From VAZQ01 sp035293945 (lineage in GTDB: Bacteria; Pseudomonadota; Alphaproteobacteria; Rhizobiales; Xanthobacteraceae), in assembly GCA_035293945.1 (NCBI GenBank), contig DATGLV010000029.1:1-9215 (forward strand): a DNA stretch of 9,215 nt, in the 5' to 3' direction. Each line of letters starts with the position of its first letter. Within the stretch, counting starts at the first letter, position 1. Below the pieces are notes generated by a model. That model was given only the letters and a program-made list of their open reading frames with translations. It was not told the DNA's origin and searched no databases. Below, in pieces: positions 1 through 6,705 of this stretch. Position numbers and translations under genes: made by a program.

Positions 1-140
1 GCTTGTCCGATGCCAGAGAACCAACCGGCCAGAACGCCTCGTCCCCGGGCGAGATCAAATCGGAAAGGTGGGCGACATCGTCTCGGAATCCCCGGGCGAC
101 TTCAAATCGGTACACCCGGGCGACATCGTCGGAATCCGCA
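1..140 (+). mobile_element. Right end of an IS21-like insertion sequence (terminal repeats only)
   Basis: Four tandem imperfect units fill positions 44-140. Units at 44-63 and 92-110 share GGGCGA..TCAAATCGG. Units at about 69-90 and 116-140 share GGGCGACATCGT..CGGAATCC. The array ends in GGAATCCGCA at 140. Multiple degenerate terminal repeats and a terminal CA are typical of IS21-family elements, where they are IstA binding sites. I recognise the GGC-GGCTTC-AATCGGAAT style of repeat from that family. No istA or istB sequence is visible, so the element body would lie left of the window. A related array occurs at 9075-9171 on the opposite strand. The boundary at 140 is inferred from that shared end. 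All three forward frames stay open across this stretch, but I read that as chance in GC-rich DNA. Confidence 0.6.
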
Positions 141-141
141 A

Positions 142-1386
142 TCCAGCTGGCATCTCAGCGGGATTCAGGAGATCACGCGTGGTGGCCTTGACGTGAGCGG
201 AGGTCCGGCTCAGCGCATCAAGGCTGTAGTCTTCTTCGGTATTCGTATCCTGCTCTCGTTAGGCCTTGCCCAACTCACGGCCATAGCTGTGTCGCTTCTG
301 GTCTTCAGCGGCGACATCAATACGTGGCTGCAGAACTCGTATCTGAACGCCAATCAGCAGCAGATCGCAGTGGCAACCAAGCTGGTCGACGGCAGTATCC
401 AGCGAGCTACGGATGCGGTGAAGGCGCAAACGGATCGCGTCAATGCGCTGGCTGCCCAAGTCTCATCGCTGCGGCAGAACGAGATCGACCCGCTTACCAG
501 CGACCCGAGGGCGCAGGAAATTCAAGGCGAGATCACGCGCCTTCTCGACCAACAGTCCAAGGCCGATGAAGCCGTACAGGCGGCGACCTCGTTCGCCATC
601 AATGAGAGCGGCGGGATCAGGGGAGCGCCGAACAACAGTGGCGTGCAAGGCCAGGGGCCGCGCTACAGGGCGGCCATGGAACAAGTCACGAGTGCGAAGG
701 CGCGCGCAGACGAGGTAGCGAAGGCGCTTGAAGCTGCGCGCGCGCGGCTCGAGGCGCTGCAGACCGACGTCAGCGCCAAGTTGAGGCAGCAAACGCGGGA
801 TCAGCTGCCCGCATTTGAGGGCTCGCTGAAGGCAGAGAGCGACGAGCTAGGCACGATGAAGGCCGAACTTGCCACGCTGATCGCGGATCGGGAGGGCGCG
901 ATCAGGAGGGCGGTCGAGAGTTCGCTCCACGTGAAGCGCCAGACAGGATTCCTGACTCAGATCGTCGCGCTCGAGCACATAGCGGACGAAGACAAAAAGA
1001 TCGCGCTTGTGATCCTGCTCATCGAATTCGTAAGCCTCGGTTTCGAACTCGCAGCCGTCCTTGCGAAGGTAGCGAGCTACGTGCCGACCACCTACGCGAC
1101 GTTGCTCGCGCGCGACGCCTACATGACGGCTTTCCGCGTGGTGGATGAAATGGTCGCCGAGTTGAACGCGGCCGAACCCGTGAAGGCGCCGGACACTCCG
1201 AATCCAACACAAACTCCACCGGCGCCCACAGCGCCGCCGAGCGCGCCCGCTCCACAGCCGAATGCTCCGCAGCCACCGAAGCGAAAGCGAGGGCGGCCGC
1301 GCAAGCACCCGCTGCCGGACGCGGTCACAGCCCCCAACGGCCAAGACCACTCAGCGCAGCCGCAAGACCCACCAGCAGCAGCATGA
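142..1386 (+). CDS. DUF4407-like membrane/coiled-coil protein, probably 5'-truncated, with C-terminal AT-hook
   Basis: The visible order is a hydrophobic segment (about 223-306, AVVFFGIRILLSLGLAQL onward), a long charged helical region rich in A, E, K, R and Q (about 320-990) with coiled-coil character, and a second hydrophobic segment (about 998-1068, ALVILLIEFVSLGFEL...). A proline-rich tail then carries KRKRGRPRK at 1279-1305, a textbook AT-hook. Membrane segments bracketing a coiled coil, ending in a LLIEF...AVLAK-like helix, match the DUF4407 family, whose function is unknown. Family members normally begin with one or two further transmembrane helices. Here the sequence upstream of 141 is an IS21 end, so the N-terminus looks removed. 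The open frame runs back to an ATG at 10 inside the IS repeats, and a GTG at 193 is the first start beyond them. Neither has a clear Shine-Dalgarno, so the start is unresolved. It converges on the mobilization operon. It may be expressed as a shortened protein or be a decaying remnant. Confidence 0.65.
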   Translation, partial: SSWHLSGIQEITRGGLDVSGGPAQRIKAVVFFGIRILLSLGLAQLTAIAVSLLVFSGDINTWLQNSYLNANQQQIAVATKLVDGSIQRATDAVKAQTDRVNALAAQVSSLRQNEIDPLTSDPRAQEIQGEITRLLDQQSKADEAVQAATSFAINESGGIRGAPNNSGVQGQGPRYRAAMEQVTSAKARADEVAKALEAARARLEALQTDVSAKLRQQTRDQLPAFEGSLKAESDELGTMKAELATLIADREGAIRRAVESSLHVKRQTGFLTQIVALEHIADEDKKIALVILLIEFVSLGFELAAVLAKVASYVPTTYATLLARDAYMTAFRVVDEMVAELNAAEPVKAPDTPNPTQTPPAPTAPPSAPAPQPNAPQPPKRKRGRPRKHPLPDAVTAPNGQDHSAQPQDPPAAA

Positions 1387-1452
1387 GGTAGAAAAGCTGC
1401 CGTACTCTGCTTCGGTTCTTAAGCGCCATGCTCTACTCCTGTGGTCGCCGTC

Positions 1453-1836
1453 TCACGGCGTCGGTCCGGGGCCGGGCAGCCTTTGACGCAGGGCCTCAGA
1501 GCGGCCCTGACGCTCTCGCTGACGCTTCTCACGCAAGGCCGCGAGCGCGATGAAACGCTGTTCGCGCGCAAAGCGGAGCGCTTGCGCTCGCGCGTGACGG
1601 GGTAAGCGGCGCAGGCCACTGATCCTGCGCCTGAACTCCGCTTCGATTTCAAGGTGGGTACCATCGTCTTCAATCGCTTCGATGCCGCGAAGCATTGGAT
1701 CGGGGCCCTGCAGGTCACGAGCGACAATCGGGTTCACTCCGTCTCGAGGCGCATCGCTTGGAGCCTCCTTCATTTCGGGTGCCGAAGAAGCTGGGAGCGC
1801 GGGATTGGCTGGCCCGGCTCCATGGTCAGTCTCCAT
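1453..1836 (-). CDS. Small arginine-rich protein, last gene of the mobilization operon
   Basis: 127 aa, function not recognised. The ATG at 1836-1834 lies inside the end of the relaxase gene, overlapping it by 11 nt (ATGGAGACTGA), so the two are probably translationally coupled. This start is chosen over the longer open frame (from 2013) because the extension only mirrors relaxase codons. The N-terminal third is Pro/Ala/Asp-rich and probably disordered. Residues about 60-120 are predicted helical and strongly basic (RRISGLRRLPRHARAQALRF and a following run of Arg, Glu and Gln), ending in PGPGPTP. The position after mobC and the relaxase suggests a role in DNA transfer, possibly as a nucleic-acid-binding accessory. 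That is inference from context only. I have an impression that similar basic proteins follow relaxases in rhizobial elements, but cannot verify it. Confidence 0.65.
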   Translation of the reverse strand: METDHGAGPANPALPASSAPEMKEAPSDAPRDGVNPIVARDLQGPDPMLRGIEAIEDDGTHLEIEAEFRRRISGLRRLPRHARAQALRFAREQRFIALAALREKRQRERQGRSEALRQRLPGPGPTP

Positions 1837-3259
1837 GGGGCACTCTCTGACGTCGCTGCCGGTCCAAGTCCTCTTCTTCCCGTTGGCGGTGCTCCTCCTG
1901 GCGCAACGTCTCCTCGGCCGCGGCTTTGAAGGGGTCGCGACCGCTCGCGTCGCGTTCTGGTCTGCGCGGTTGCCTCGGGGATCCGAGATTGATGAGCTCC
2001 TCGAATAGGCCACCGATAAAGCCGGCGACGAGGCCTTCGAATTTAGGAACGCCAGTGAAATCCACGTCCTCTTGGATATGCTCGCGCTCCGGCGCCGAAT
2101 CTTCCCTTGCGGTCGTGAAAGAGGGCGCTCCCGGAACCTGTGCCGAATCTCTCGCGGAATCGCGCGTCACCTCGACAGCCGTCGCCTGGAAGGCATCTGA
2201 CAGTTCGCTGTTCGAGTTGCGATGGGCAAGTTCGCTGAGGAAATCCGCATTATCGACCCCAAGTTCCTGACGCCAATGCAGATCGGCTCGCGCCTCGCGA
2301 TGGTCGCTGAGGAGTTCGCGATAGCGGTCGTCTCGCGCGTGCCGAAGCGCAGCGCACGACGCCTCGCGCCTGACCTCGAGCACCGCCTTTTGGTCGGCGA
2401 CAATTCCCTCCTTCATGCGGGCCAGGTCGTCGGCCGCCAGGCCATCCCGCTTACTCTGGTAGTAGTCGGACCAGCGTTCGCGAAATTCCTCGCGTACCTC
2501 GCGATAAATCGATTTTCGCAGCTCGGAAAATTCGATTTTTCCTGACGCAAAAAATTCCATTCGTTCAGCGCTTTGAATTTCCTTCAGAATTCTCCACTCG
2601 GCATTTTCCCGATTTTCGGGAAAATCGCTGGGAATTGGCTGATTTTCGGCCAATGATTTTTCGGCACGCATAAATTCCTGCTCATTTTGCTGAAACGCCT
2701 GCCAAACATTCCGCGGCGCCGACCGCTCTCGCTCCGCGGCATCCTTCAGCCGTTCTTCGCAGTAGATGCGGCCCTGTTCGCGCTCATAGTTGAGCGCCCA
2801 GGCCTGAGCACGTCGCTTCTCAAAGCCCTCGTCAAGGTGCAGTCCGGTTTCGGCATGTACTGTGTTCAACAGCACGTGGACGTGTTTGTAGGGCTTGTCG
2901 CTGTGGGCGATTAAAATCGCCTGGTGCTCGTGCCATTTCATGTGGCGGAGGAATGCTTGGGTGGTAGCTATCATATGCTCCTGCGACGGGCTGTCCTCGG
3001 GCGACCAATTGAGGCTCAGCGTCTTGACCGGATTTTCGGTCTGCCGCCCGCCGGCGCGGACGCCAGCTTCCTGTTTGAGAAGCTCGGCATCGCGAGCGGT
3101 CCAGACCATCTCGCCCACCGCGCTGGGAACGAAATCGTTGGCGCAATTGAGTGTGTGGGTCCAAGCAACGCGCTCACTCGTTTGGGCCTGCGGGTCATGC
3201 GCAAGATAATTGGCGGCGCCCTTAAATGATTTCCCGCTCCCGTGGATTTTGACAATCAT
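1826..3259 (-). CDS. Relaxase / mobilization nuclease (MobA/VirD2 type)
   Basis: 477 aa. It nicks one strand at oriT, stays covalently bound to the 5' end and pilots it into the recipient. The N-terminal domain (about 1-170) carries the family signatures. GAANYLAHD holds Y18, the likely catalytic tyrosine. The metal-binding three-histidine motif is H119..DKPYKHVHVLLN, with H126 and H128. The middle (about 170-300) is highly charged and helical. The C-terminal third looks disordered except for an amphipathic stretch (GLVAGFIGGLFEELINLG) near residue 405, and ends in an Arg/Glu-rich segment. The ATG at 3259 shares ATGA with the mobC stop, and the downstream small gene starts inside this gene's end, so all three form one transcript. 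There are no frameshifts. A stretch at about 2461-2700 is clearly lower in GC than the rest. MOBP-like is the best class guess from the HxH context, but MOBQ was not excluded. Confidence 0.93.
   Translation of the reverse strand: MIVKIHGSGKSFKGAANYLAHDPQAQTSERVAWTHTLNCANDFVPSAVGEMVWTARDAELLKQEAGVRAGGRQTENPVKTLSLNWSPEDSPSQEHMIATTQAFLRHMKWHEHQAILIAHSDKPYKHVHVLLNTVHAETGLHLDEGFEKRRAQAWALNYEREQGRIYCEERLKDAAERERSAPRNVWQAFQQNEQEFMRAEKSLAENQPIPSDFPENRENAEWRILKEIQSAERMEFFASGKIEFSELRKSIYREVREEFRERWSDYYQSKRDGLAADDLARMKEGIVADQKAVLEVRREASCAALRHARDDRYRELLSDHREARADLHWRQELGVDNADFLSELAHRNSNSELSDAFQATAVEVTRDSARDSAQVPGAPSFTTAREDSAPEREHIQEDVDFTGVPKFEGLVAGFIGGLFEELINLGSPRQPRRPERDASGRDPFKAAAEETLRQEEHRQREEEDLDRQRRQRVPHGD
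2603..2625. repeat. Inverted repeat inside the relaxase gene
   Basis: ATTTTCCCGA at 2603-2612 is the exact reverse complement of TCGGGAAAAT at 2616-2625, separated by TTT. It sits in the low-GC patch of the relaxase gene. Closely related GATTTTCGG strings recur at 2641-2649 and, with one extra T, near 2655. The stem could affect mRNA folding, but it may simply reflect repeated AT-rich codons. No function is claimed. Confidence 0.4.
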
Positions 3260-3591
3260 CGCCTGACCTCCGCGATGATCTTGCGAATATCCGTGAGCAG
3301 GGGCTCGAGATCGGGCGGCAGCGGATCTCCGGTCGCGTGCAGATGGCGCACCATCTGGTTCAAATTATTCCCGAGCCGTACGAGCTGGCTGTAGATCAGC
3401 CGGGCGATGTTGCCCATCGGTTGCCGCGTGATCGTTACTGCCCGCTCTTGATCGAGAAGAAGTGCGCGGCCGAAATGGACCGGTCGCATCCCGACCGCTT
3501 CGGCTCGTCGCTGGATGTTCGCGAGCTCGGCCGAGGTCAGGCTCAGATTGAGCTGCTTACACCGTGGTTCTGATTTCGTGGGCCGACCCAT
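3256..3591 (-). CDS. mobC: MobC-like mobilization accessory protein
   Basis: 111 aa. MobC-type proteins bind near oriT, help open the strands and assist the relaxase. Residues about 1-45 (MGRPTKSEPRCKQLNLSLTS...) resemble a ribbon-helix-helix DNA-binding segment. The C-terminal half contains YSQLVRLGNNLNQMVRHLHA, the hallmark (Q-L-x-R-x-G-N-N-L-N-Q) of the MobC family, followed by a helix ending in IIAEVRR. The ATG at 3591 is preferred over a TTG 21 codons upstream because AAGGA sits 8 nt before it and because MGRPTK is a typical family beginning. The stop overlaps the relaxase ATG (ATGA), so the two are coupled. As the first gene of the operon, next to the candidate oriT, it may also autoregulate transcription, as relaxosome proteins often do. 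That last point is inferred. Confidence 0.88.
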   Translation of the reverse strand: MGRPTKSEPRCKQLNLSLTSAELANIQRRAEAVGMRPVHFGRALLLDQERAVTITRQPMGNIARLIYSQLVRLGNNLNQMVRHLHATGDPLPPDLEPLLTDIRKIIAEVRR

Positions 3592-3887
3592 CTTGCGTTT
3601 CCTTGGCAGAGCGCATGCGTCCTGGGGATTGGGGACCACCTTCCCGGCCCCCAACGAGACCTTTTGCCCCTAGGCAAAAGGACATCTCGCTACCCTCTCC
3701 GCCAATTTAATCTTCTGGTTTGCTCCTTCCATTGTAAGCATTTGTATTTGTCAGACTTCGCCATTCATTCCGCATTTTCGCCGACAGCCAATTCACTGAA
3801 GTGATTGCCAGAGATTGCCGATCAATTCGCTCATCACAGAGAATGGCATTGGCTTATCCTTGCACGACGATAGATGGAGAAGGTCGG
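3592..3887. promoter_or_regulatory. Divergent intergenic region between mobC and the coupling-protein gene
   Basis: This 296-bp gap separates the divergent starts of mobC (minus) and the VirD4-like gene (plus). Its part from about 3690 to 3800 is distinctly more AT-rich than the flanking genes, as expected for promoters and transfer origins. It holds the strong inverted repeat at 3660-3681, a short palindrome TCACTGAAGTGA near 3793-3804, and a GATTGCC direct repeat at 3803-3809 and 3812-3818. I could not assign -35/-10 boxes with confidence in either direction. Both flanking genes presumably start transcription here. Confidence 0.5.
3656..3690. other. Candidate origin of transfer (oriT) hairpin with nic-like site
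   Basis: CCTTTTGCC (3660-3668) and GGCAAAAGG (3673-3681) form a perfect 9-bp inverted repeat around CCTA. GAGA (3656-3659) and TCTC (3685-3688) extend the stem across a 3-nt bulge. Directly beside it, CATCTCGC at 3683-3690 matches the P-type nic consensus YATCYTGY at 7 of 8 positions. An inverted repeat next to nic, in the intergenic region upstream of mobC and a relaxase, is the usual oriT arrangement. The nic assignment is inference, and the true cleavage site and strand are unknown. Confidence 0.5.
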
Positions 3888-5402
3888 ATGAGCCGCTTGT
3901 GGCCGACGGAACGCGAGAAGTGGAGTTCGCTGCGGGCACTGGTGGAGCCGCAACACCATGTCGGCTTGCCGGCGATGGATGCGCAGAGCCGCGATCTCTA
4001 TGAGAATGCGCTGCCGCGCGGCGTGCTGGTGCCGCGTTTCACGCCGGACCGGCCGCGCGTCAATTACTGGATGGCTGCCAACGAGCTCAGGGGCTACGGC
4101 TACAAGCCAGGCCAGATCATCCTCGGCAAGTTCGCCGGGCAATTCCTCGGCTATCTCGACGACCGGCCGCAGATCACCATCGCCGGGGCGCGGGCGGGCA
4201 AGACGTCGACTGTGCTGGAGCCCAATCTTTATCTCTATCCCGGCTCGATGCTGATCCTTGATCCCAAGGGCGAGCTCGCGGCGACGGCGCCCTTGCGGCG
4301 TGCCCAGGGCCACGATGTTTACGTGCTGGATCCGTTCGGGGTGTCGGGCGAGCCGAGCGCTTCCATCAACGTGCTCGATGAGATCGATCCCTCGAGCTGG
4401 ACGGCGGTTGACGATGCAAGGACCATCACGCATGCGCTCATCGTCGATGATGGCGATCCGCGGGCTCGCCACTGGATCGACAGCGCGCGGACATTGCTGC
4501 GCGGGATCATCCTGCTGACGCTCACCTTCCCGGAGCCTGAGCGGAATCTTGTGACCGTCCGGCAGCTCTTGTCGCTGACCTATCCACGTCTCGCGGATGC
4601 CGTCGAGGTTGCGCGCCGGTCGGCGAAGGAGACCAGGGACGAAGAGTATTTCGATGAGAACAAGGTGGCGGTCCTGACGCTTTTGCGCACAATGAGCCGG
4701 GCGGGCAGGGCCTTCGATGGGACTCTGGCCGCGATCGGTAATCGGTTCCTCGGCACGCCACAGACGGAGCGTGGCGGTGTGTTCTCGACCGCCGCCGCGC
4801 AGACCGACTTCCTCGATAGCCTCCCGCTCCGGCAAATCTCGACCCGCTCGGATTTCGGGCTCGGTGACCTGCGGGCAGACCGGCCGACATCGATCTATCT
4901 GTGCCTGCCGGTGGGTCGCATGGAGAGCCATTCCCGGTGGCTGCGCCTTGTGGTGCAGCTCGCCTGCACGGTGCTGGAGCGGCTGGGCGCCTATCCACGT
5001 GAGCGCCCGCCCATCCTCTTCCTGATGGAGGAGTTCGCGACGCTTGGCCACATGGAGCTGATGGAGCGTGCGGCGGCCTACTTTCCGGGCTTCGGGGTCA
5101 AGCTGTGGGCCATCCTGCAGGACCTTTCGCAGCTGAGGCGCTACTACGAGCGCAGCTATGAGACCTTTCTCGGCAACGCCGGCCTCGTGCAGTGCTTCGC
5201 CAATGGCGACCAGGCGACGCTGCACTACATCGCTGACCGGCTCGAGCACCTGGCCGAGCCGTTCGAGCTGCGGACGGCGTTCTCGCGGCGGCGCTTCACG
5301 CAACTCTTGCTGTTCGAGGGCGAACCGCCGGCGGCCGCGCTGCGGCTCGGCCATGATGATGTCGCGGAAATCCGCCGCCGCCTCATCGAGCGAGGGACTT
5401 GA
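3888..5402 (+). CDS. VirD4/TraG-type coupling ATPase without membrane anchor
   Basis: 504 aa. Coupling proteins recruit the relaxase-DNA complex and, using ATP, feed it to a type IV secretion channel. Visible motifs are Walker A at 99-106 (A-GARA-GKT, satisfying [AG]x4GK[ST]), the VirD4 signature LDPKGE at 124-129, and a Walker B region at 376-387 (ILFLMEEFATLG), where the usual Asp-Glu is Glu-Glu. A QDLSQL segment at about 411-416 matches the conserved late-core motif of the family. The ATG at 3888 follows GGAGAAGG by about 5 nt. An in-frame GTG at 3801 lacks such a site. No N-terminal transmembrane helices are present, unlike classical VirD4 or TraG, and the protein begins directly with a soluble region of about 90 residues. 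Either a partner supplies the anchor or this is a soluble subclass. Its stop is 10 bp from the stop of the convergent gene. Confidence 0.9.
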   Translation: MSRLWPTEREKWSSLRALVEPQHHVGLPAMDAQSRDLYENALPRGVLVPRFTPDRPRVNYWMAANELRGYGYKPGQIILGKFAGQFLGYLDDRPQITIAGARAGKTSTVLEPNLYLYPGSMLILDPKGELAATAPLRRAQGHDVYVLDPFGVSGEPSASINVLDEIDPSSWTAVDDARTITHALIVDDGDPRARHWIDSARTLLRGIILLTLTFPEPERNLVTVRQLLSLTYPRLADAVEVARRSAKETRDEEYFDENKVAVLTLLRTMSRAGRAFDGTLAAIGNRFLGTPQTERGGVFSTAAAQTDFLDSLPLRQISTRSDFGLGDLRADRPTSIYLCLPVGRMESHSRWLRLVVQLACTVLERLGAYPRERPPILFLMEEFATLGHMELMERAAAYFPGFGVKLWAILQDLSQLRRYYERSYETFLGNAGLVQCFANGDQATLHYIADRLEHLAEPFELRTAFSRRRFTQLLLFEGEPPAAALRLGHDDVAEIRRRLIERGT

Positions 5403-5412
5403 GGGGTCAGCC

Positions 5413-6162
5413 TTACCGTCCCGAACCCATTTGCACGGTGCCGAGCGCGATCGCAGGCTCCCAAAGGCGGGTCATCGCTTCCTTGAGGTGCGCTTCCAGC
5501 ACTTCGATCATGCGGTCATTGTCATAGAACCGCCGGACGGTGAGGAATTCGATCCAGCGGGTGCCGTAGATGCCCGCAAGCACTTCATTGCCGTCTTCGT
5601 CGGGCGCGAATTCCGGCCAACCGCCCTCCATCTTGCGCAGCCAGAAGACGTCACAGCCTTCGAGGATCATGCAGTCGGGGCGGATTTCGATGCTGCGCAG
5701 GACCTCGACCGGTTTGCGGACGATCAGCCAATTGATGACGGCAGCGGAGAGGAGCGCCAGGCCCGCGATCCAGCGGCTATGAATTTGCGAATGGGCGATG
5801 ATCGCCCATGCGGCGCCGGTCGAGGCCGACCAGGCGCCAAGGCGCCAGATCGTGTGGCGCAGGCGGAGATCGAGATCCTTATAGACGAGGAGCACGCCGC
5901 CTTCGGCTGTCAGTGTGCGGGAATAATCGAGATAGGCGTCCTCGTGGGTTGCGAGAGGCTGCGCCGGAAGCTCGAGCACAACTGGCGTATGGATGGGGCG
6001 CGGTATCGTGCGGACGGTACGCGCGATCGTGGGCGCTTTCGGTAGTGACCGCGCGGGCAACCGCGTGACCAGCGGTCGCGGCCGCACGGTAAAAGGCGTG
6101 CGGTTGATGCGCGGCAACTCGCGTTTGAAACTAGTCCGCGCCAGCCTGTTCGGACGCTCCAT
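5413..6162 (-). CDS. Two-TM membrane protein with N-terminal Arg/Pro-rich tail, function unknown
   Basis: 249 aa, not recognised by name. Residues 1-60 are rich in Arg and Pro and probably disordered. Residues 61-105 contain short strands (GGVLLVYKDLDLRLR). Two transmembrane helices follow at about 106-124 and 131-149 (WIAGLALLSAAVINWLIV). The C-terminal 100 residues alternate short strands (EVLRSIEIRPDCMILEG.., TRWIEFLTVRRFY) and end in a helix. This plan, two helices then a small beta-rich domain, resembles bacterial PH-like membrane proteins, but the resemblance is only general. It is the third of three minus-strand membrane-protein genes, 13 bp after the previous stop. It converges on the coupling-protein gene with a 10-bp gap. 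A role as an anchor or partner for the TM-less coupling protein is an attractive guess from position alone. The ATG at 6162 has only a distant GAGG. Confidence 0.75.
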   Translation of the reverse strand: MERPNRLARTSFKRELPRINRTPFTVRPRPLVTRLPARSLPKAPTIARTVRTIPRPIHTPVVLELPAQPLATHEDAYLDYSRTLTAEGGVLLVYKDLDLRLRHTIWRLGAWSASTGAAWAIIAHSQIHSRWIAGLALLSAAVINWLIVRKPVEVLRSIEIRPDCMILEGCDVFWLRKMEGGWPEFAPDEDGNEVLAGIYGTRWIEFLTVRRFYDNDRMIEVLEAHLKEAMTRLWEPAIALGTVQMGSGR

Positions 6163-6175
6163 GCTCGGCTGCGCC

Positions 6176-6388
6176 TCAGGGCAAGATCGAGGCCAGGAAC
6201 CTGAAGCCGGAGACGACCGCGAAAATGATGGCTTCGAGCGCGCTGAGGATCAGGGCATAGAAGAAGCAGACGACAGTGGCTGTGCTGTCCGCCCGGCAGT
6301 TCGCATAGTTCGAGCCGAACAGGTAGGCGTACCAGAGCAGGACGATGCCGTAGATCACCCACAGGATGCGCGTGAGAAAGGCATTCAT
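6176..6388 (-). CDS. Small two-helix membrane protein
   Basis: 70 aa, unknown function. Two hydrophobic helices lie at about residues 7-25 (RILWVIYGIVLLWYAYLF) and 39-60 (VVCFFYALILSALEAIIFAV), joined by a short polar loop containing CRADST. Two cysteines (C31 and C41) flank that loop. The ATG at 6388 is 2 nt beyond the stop of the upstream gene (TGACCATG), so translation is likely coupled. The longer open frame reaching 6742 is rejected because it crosses the well-supported 84-aa gene. The size and topology suggest a subunit of a small membrane complex with its neighbours. Confidence 0.65.
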   Translation of the reverse strand: MNAFLTRILWVIYGIVLLWYAYLFGSNYANCRADSTATVVCFFYALILSALEAIIFAVVSGFRFLASILP

Positions 6389-6390
6389 GG

Positions 6391-6645
6391 TCAGTGCCCG
6401 TCTTGCGTCGTGGTCGACGACAATTCGGGCGGCCGGACCGGCGGCTGTGCTGACGATGCATGCGTAAACTGCTGCTCGACCCAGCGCGTTGCCTCCTCGA
6501 TGGCAGACATCGCAAGGCCGACGAAGATGAAGAGGCCGCAGATGGCCCAGCGGTTCATGAGCAAGCGCCACCAGGGCCGCGAAGGCGCATGAGCTCGTGG
6601 CGGCAGCGGGCGAGGGATCGGACGATAGCGTGAGTGTTGTCGCAT
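6391..6645 (-). CDS. Small single-TM membrane protein
   Basis: 84 aa, unknown function. Residues 1-28 are basic and proline-rich (PIPRPLPPRAHAPSRP). One transmembrane helix spans about 31-50 (NRWAICGLFIFVGLAMSAIEE), followed by a short polar tail ending TTTQDGH. The basic N-terminus suggests it stays in the cytoplasm. The ATG at 6645 has GGAGG 8 nt upstream, the best ribosome site in this cluster, which settles the start. It is the first of three closely packed membrane-protein genes and lies 60 bp after the stop of the recombinase gene on the same strand. Readthrough from the recombinase or a promoter in the 60-bp gap are both possible. Confidence 0.65.
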   Translation of the reverse strand: MRQHSRYRPIPRPLPPRAHAPSRPWWRLLMNRWAICGLFIFVGLAMSAIEEATRWVEQQFTHASSAQPPVRPPELSSTTTQDGH

Positions 6646-6705
6646 TGGTACGCCTCCATCGCACCCGAAAATGTATCGAGATGCGTCGCGCTCCAATGCG
6701 AAAGC

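Noticed and set aside
44..140. CRISPR array or iteron origin at the left repeats
   Set aside because: Units are degenerate, only about 20-25 bp apart and without unique spacers. The same array ends at an IS-like terminus on the other side of the window.
1446..1460. CGCCGT-ctc-ACGGCG hairpin at the convergent end of the DUF4407-like and small basic genes
   Set aside because: The 6-bp stem overlaps the stop codon of the minus-strand gene and has no T-run. Such stems are common by chance at this GC content.
3592..3654. Upstream TTG start for MobC adding 21 residues
   Set aside because: The ATG at 3591 has AAGGA at good spacing and begins with the family-typical MGRPTK. The extension has no conserved character.
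3834..5354. Long 506-aa open frame on the minus strand opposite the coupling-protein gene
   Set aside because: It is antisense to a gene with clear VirD4 motifs, is Arg/His/Gln-rich without recognisable motifs, and is a typical GC-rich shadow frame.
5158..6045. 295-aa plus-strand open frame across the convergent junction
   Set aside because: It overlaps the coupling gene end and is antisense to the 249-aa membrane protein, which has better codon structure and topology.
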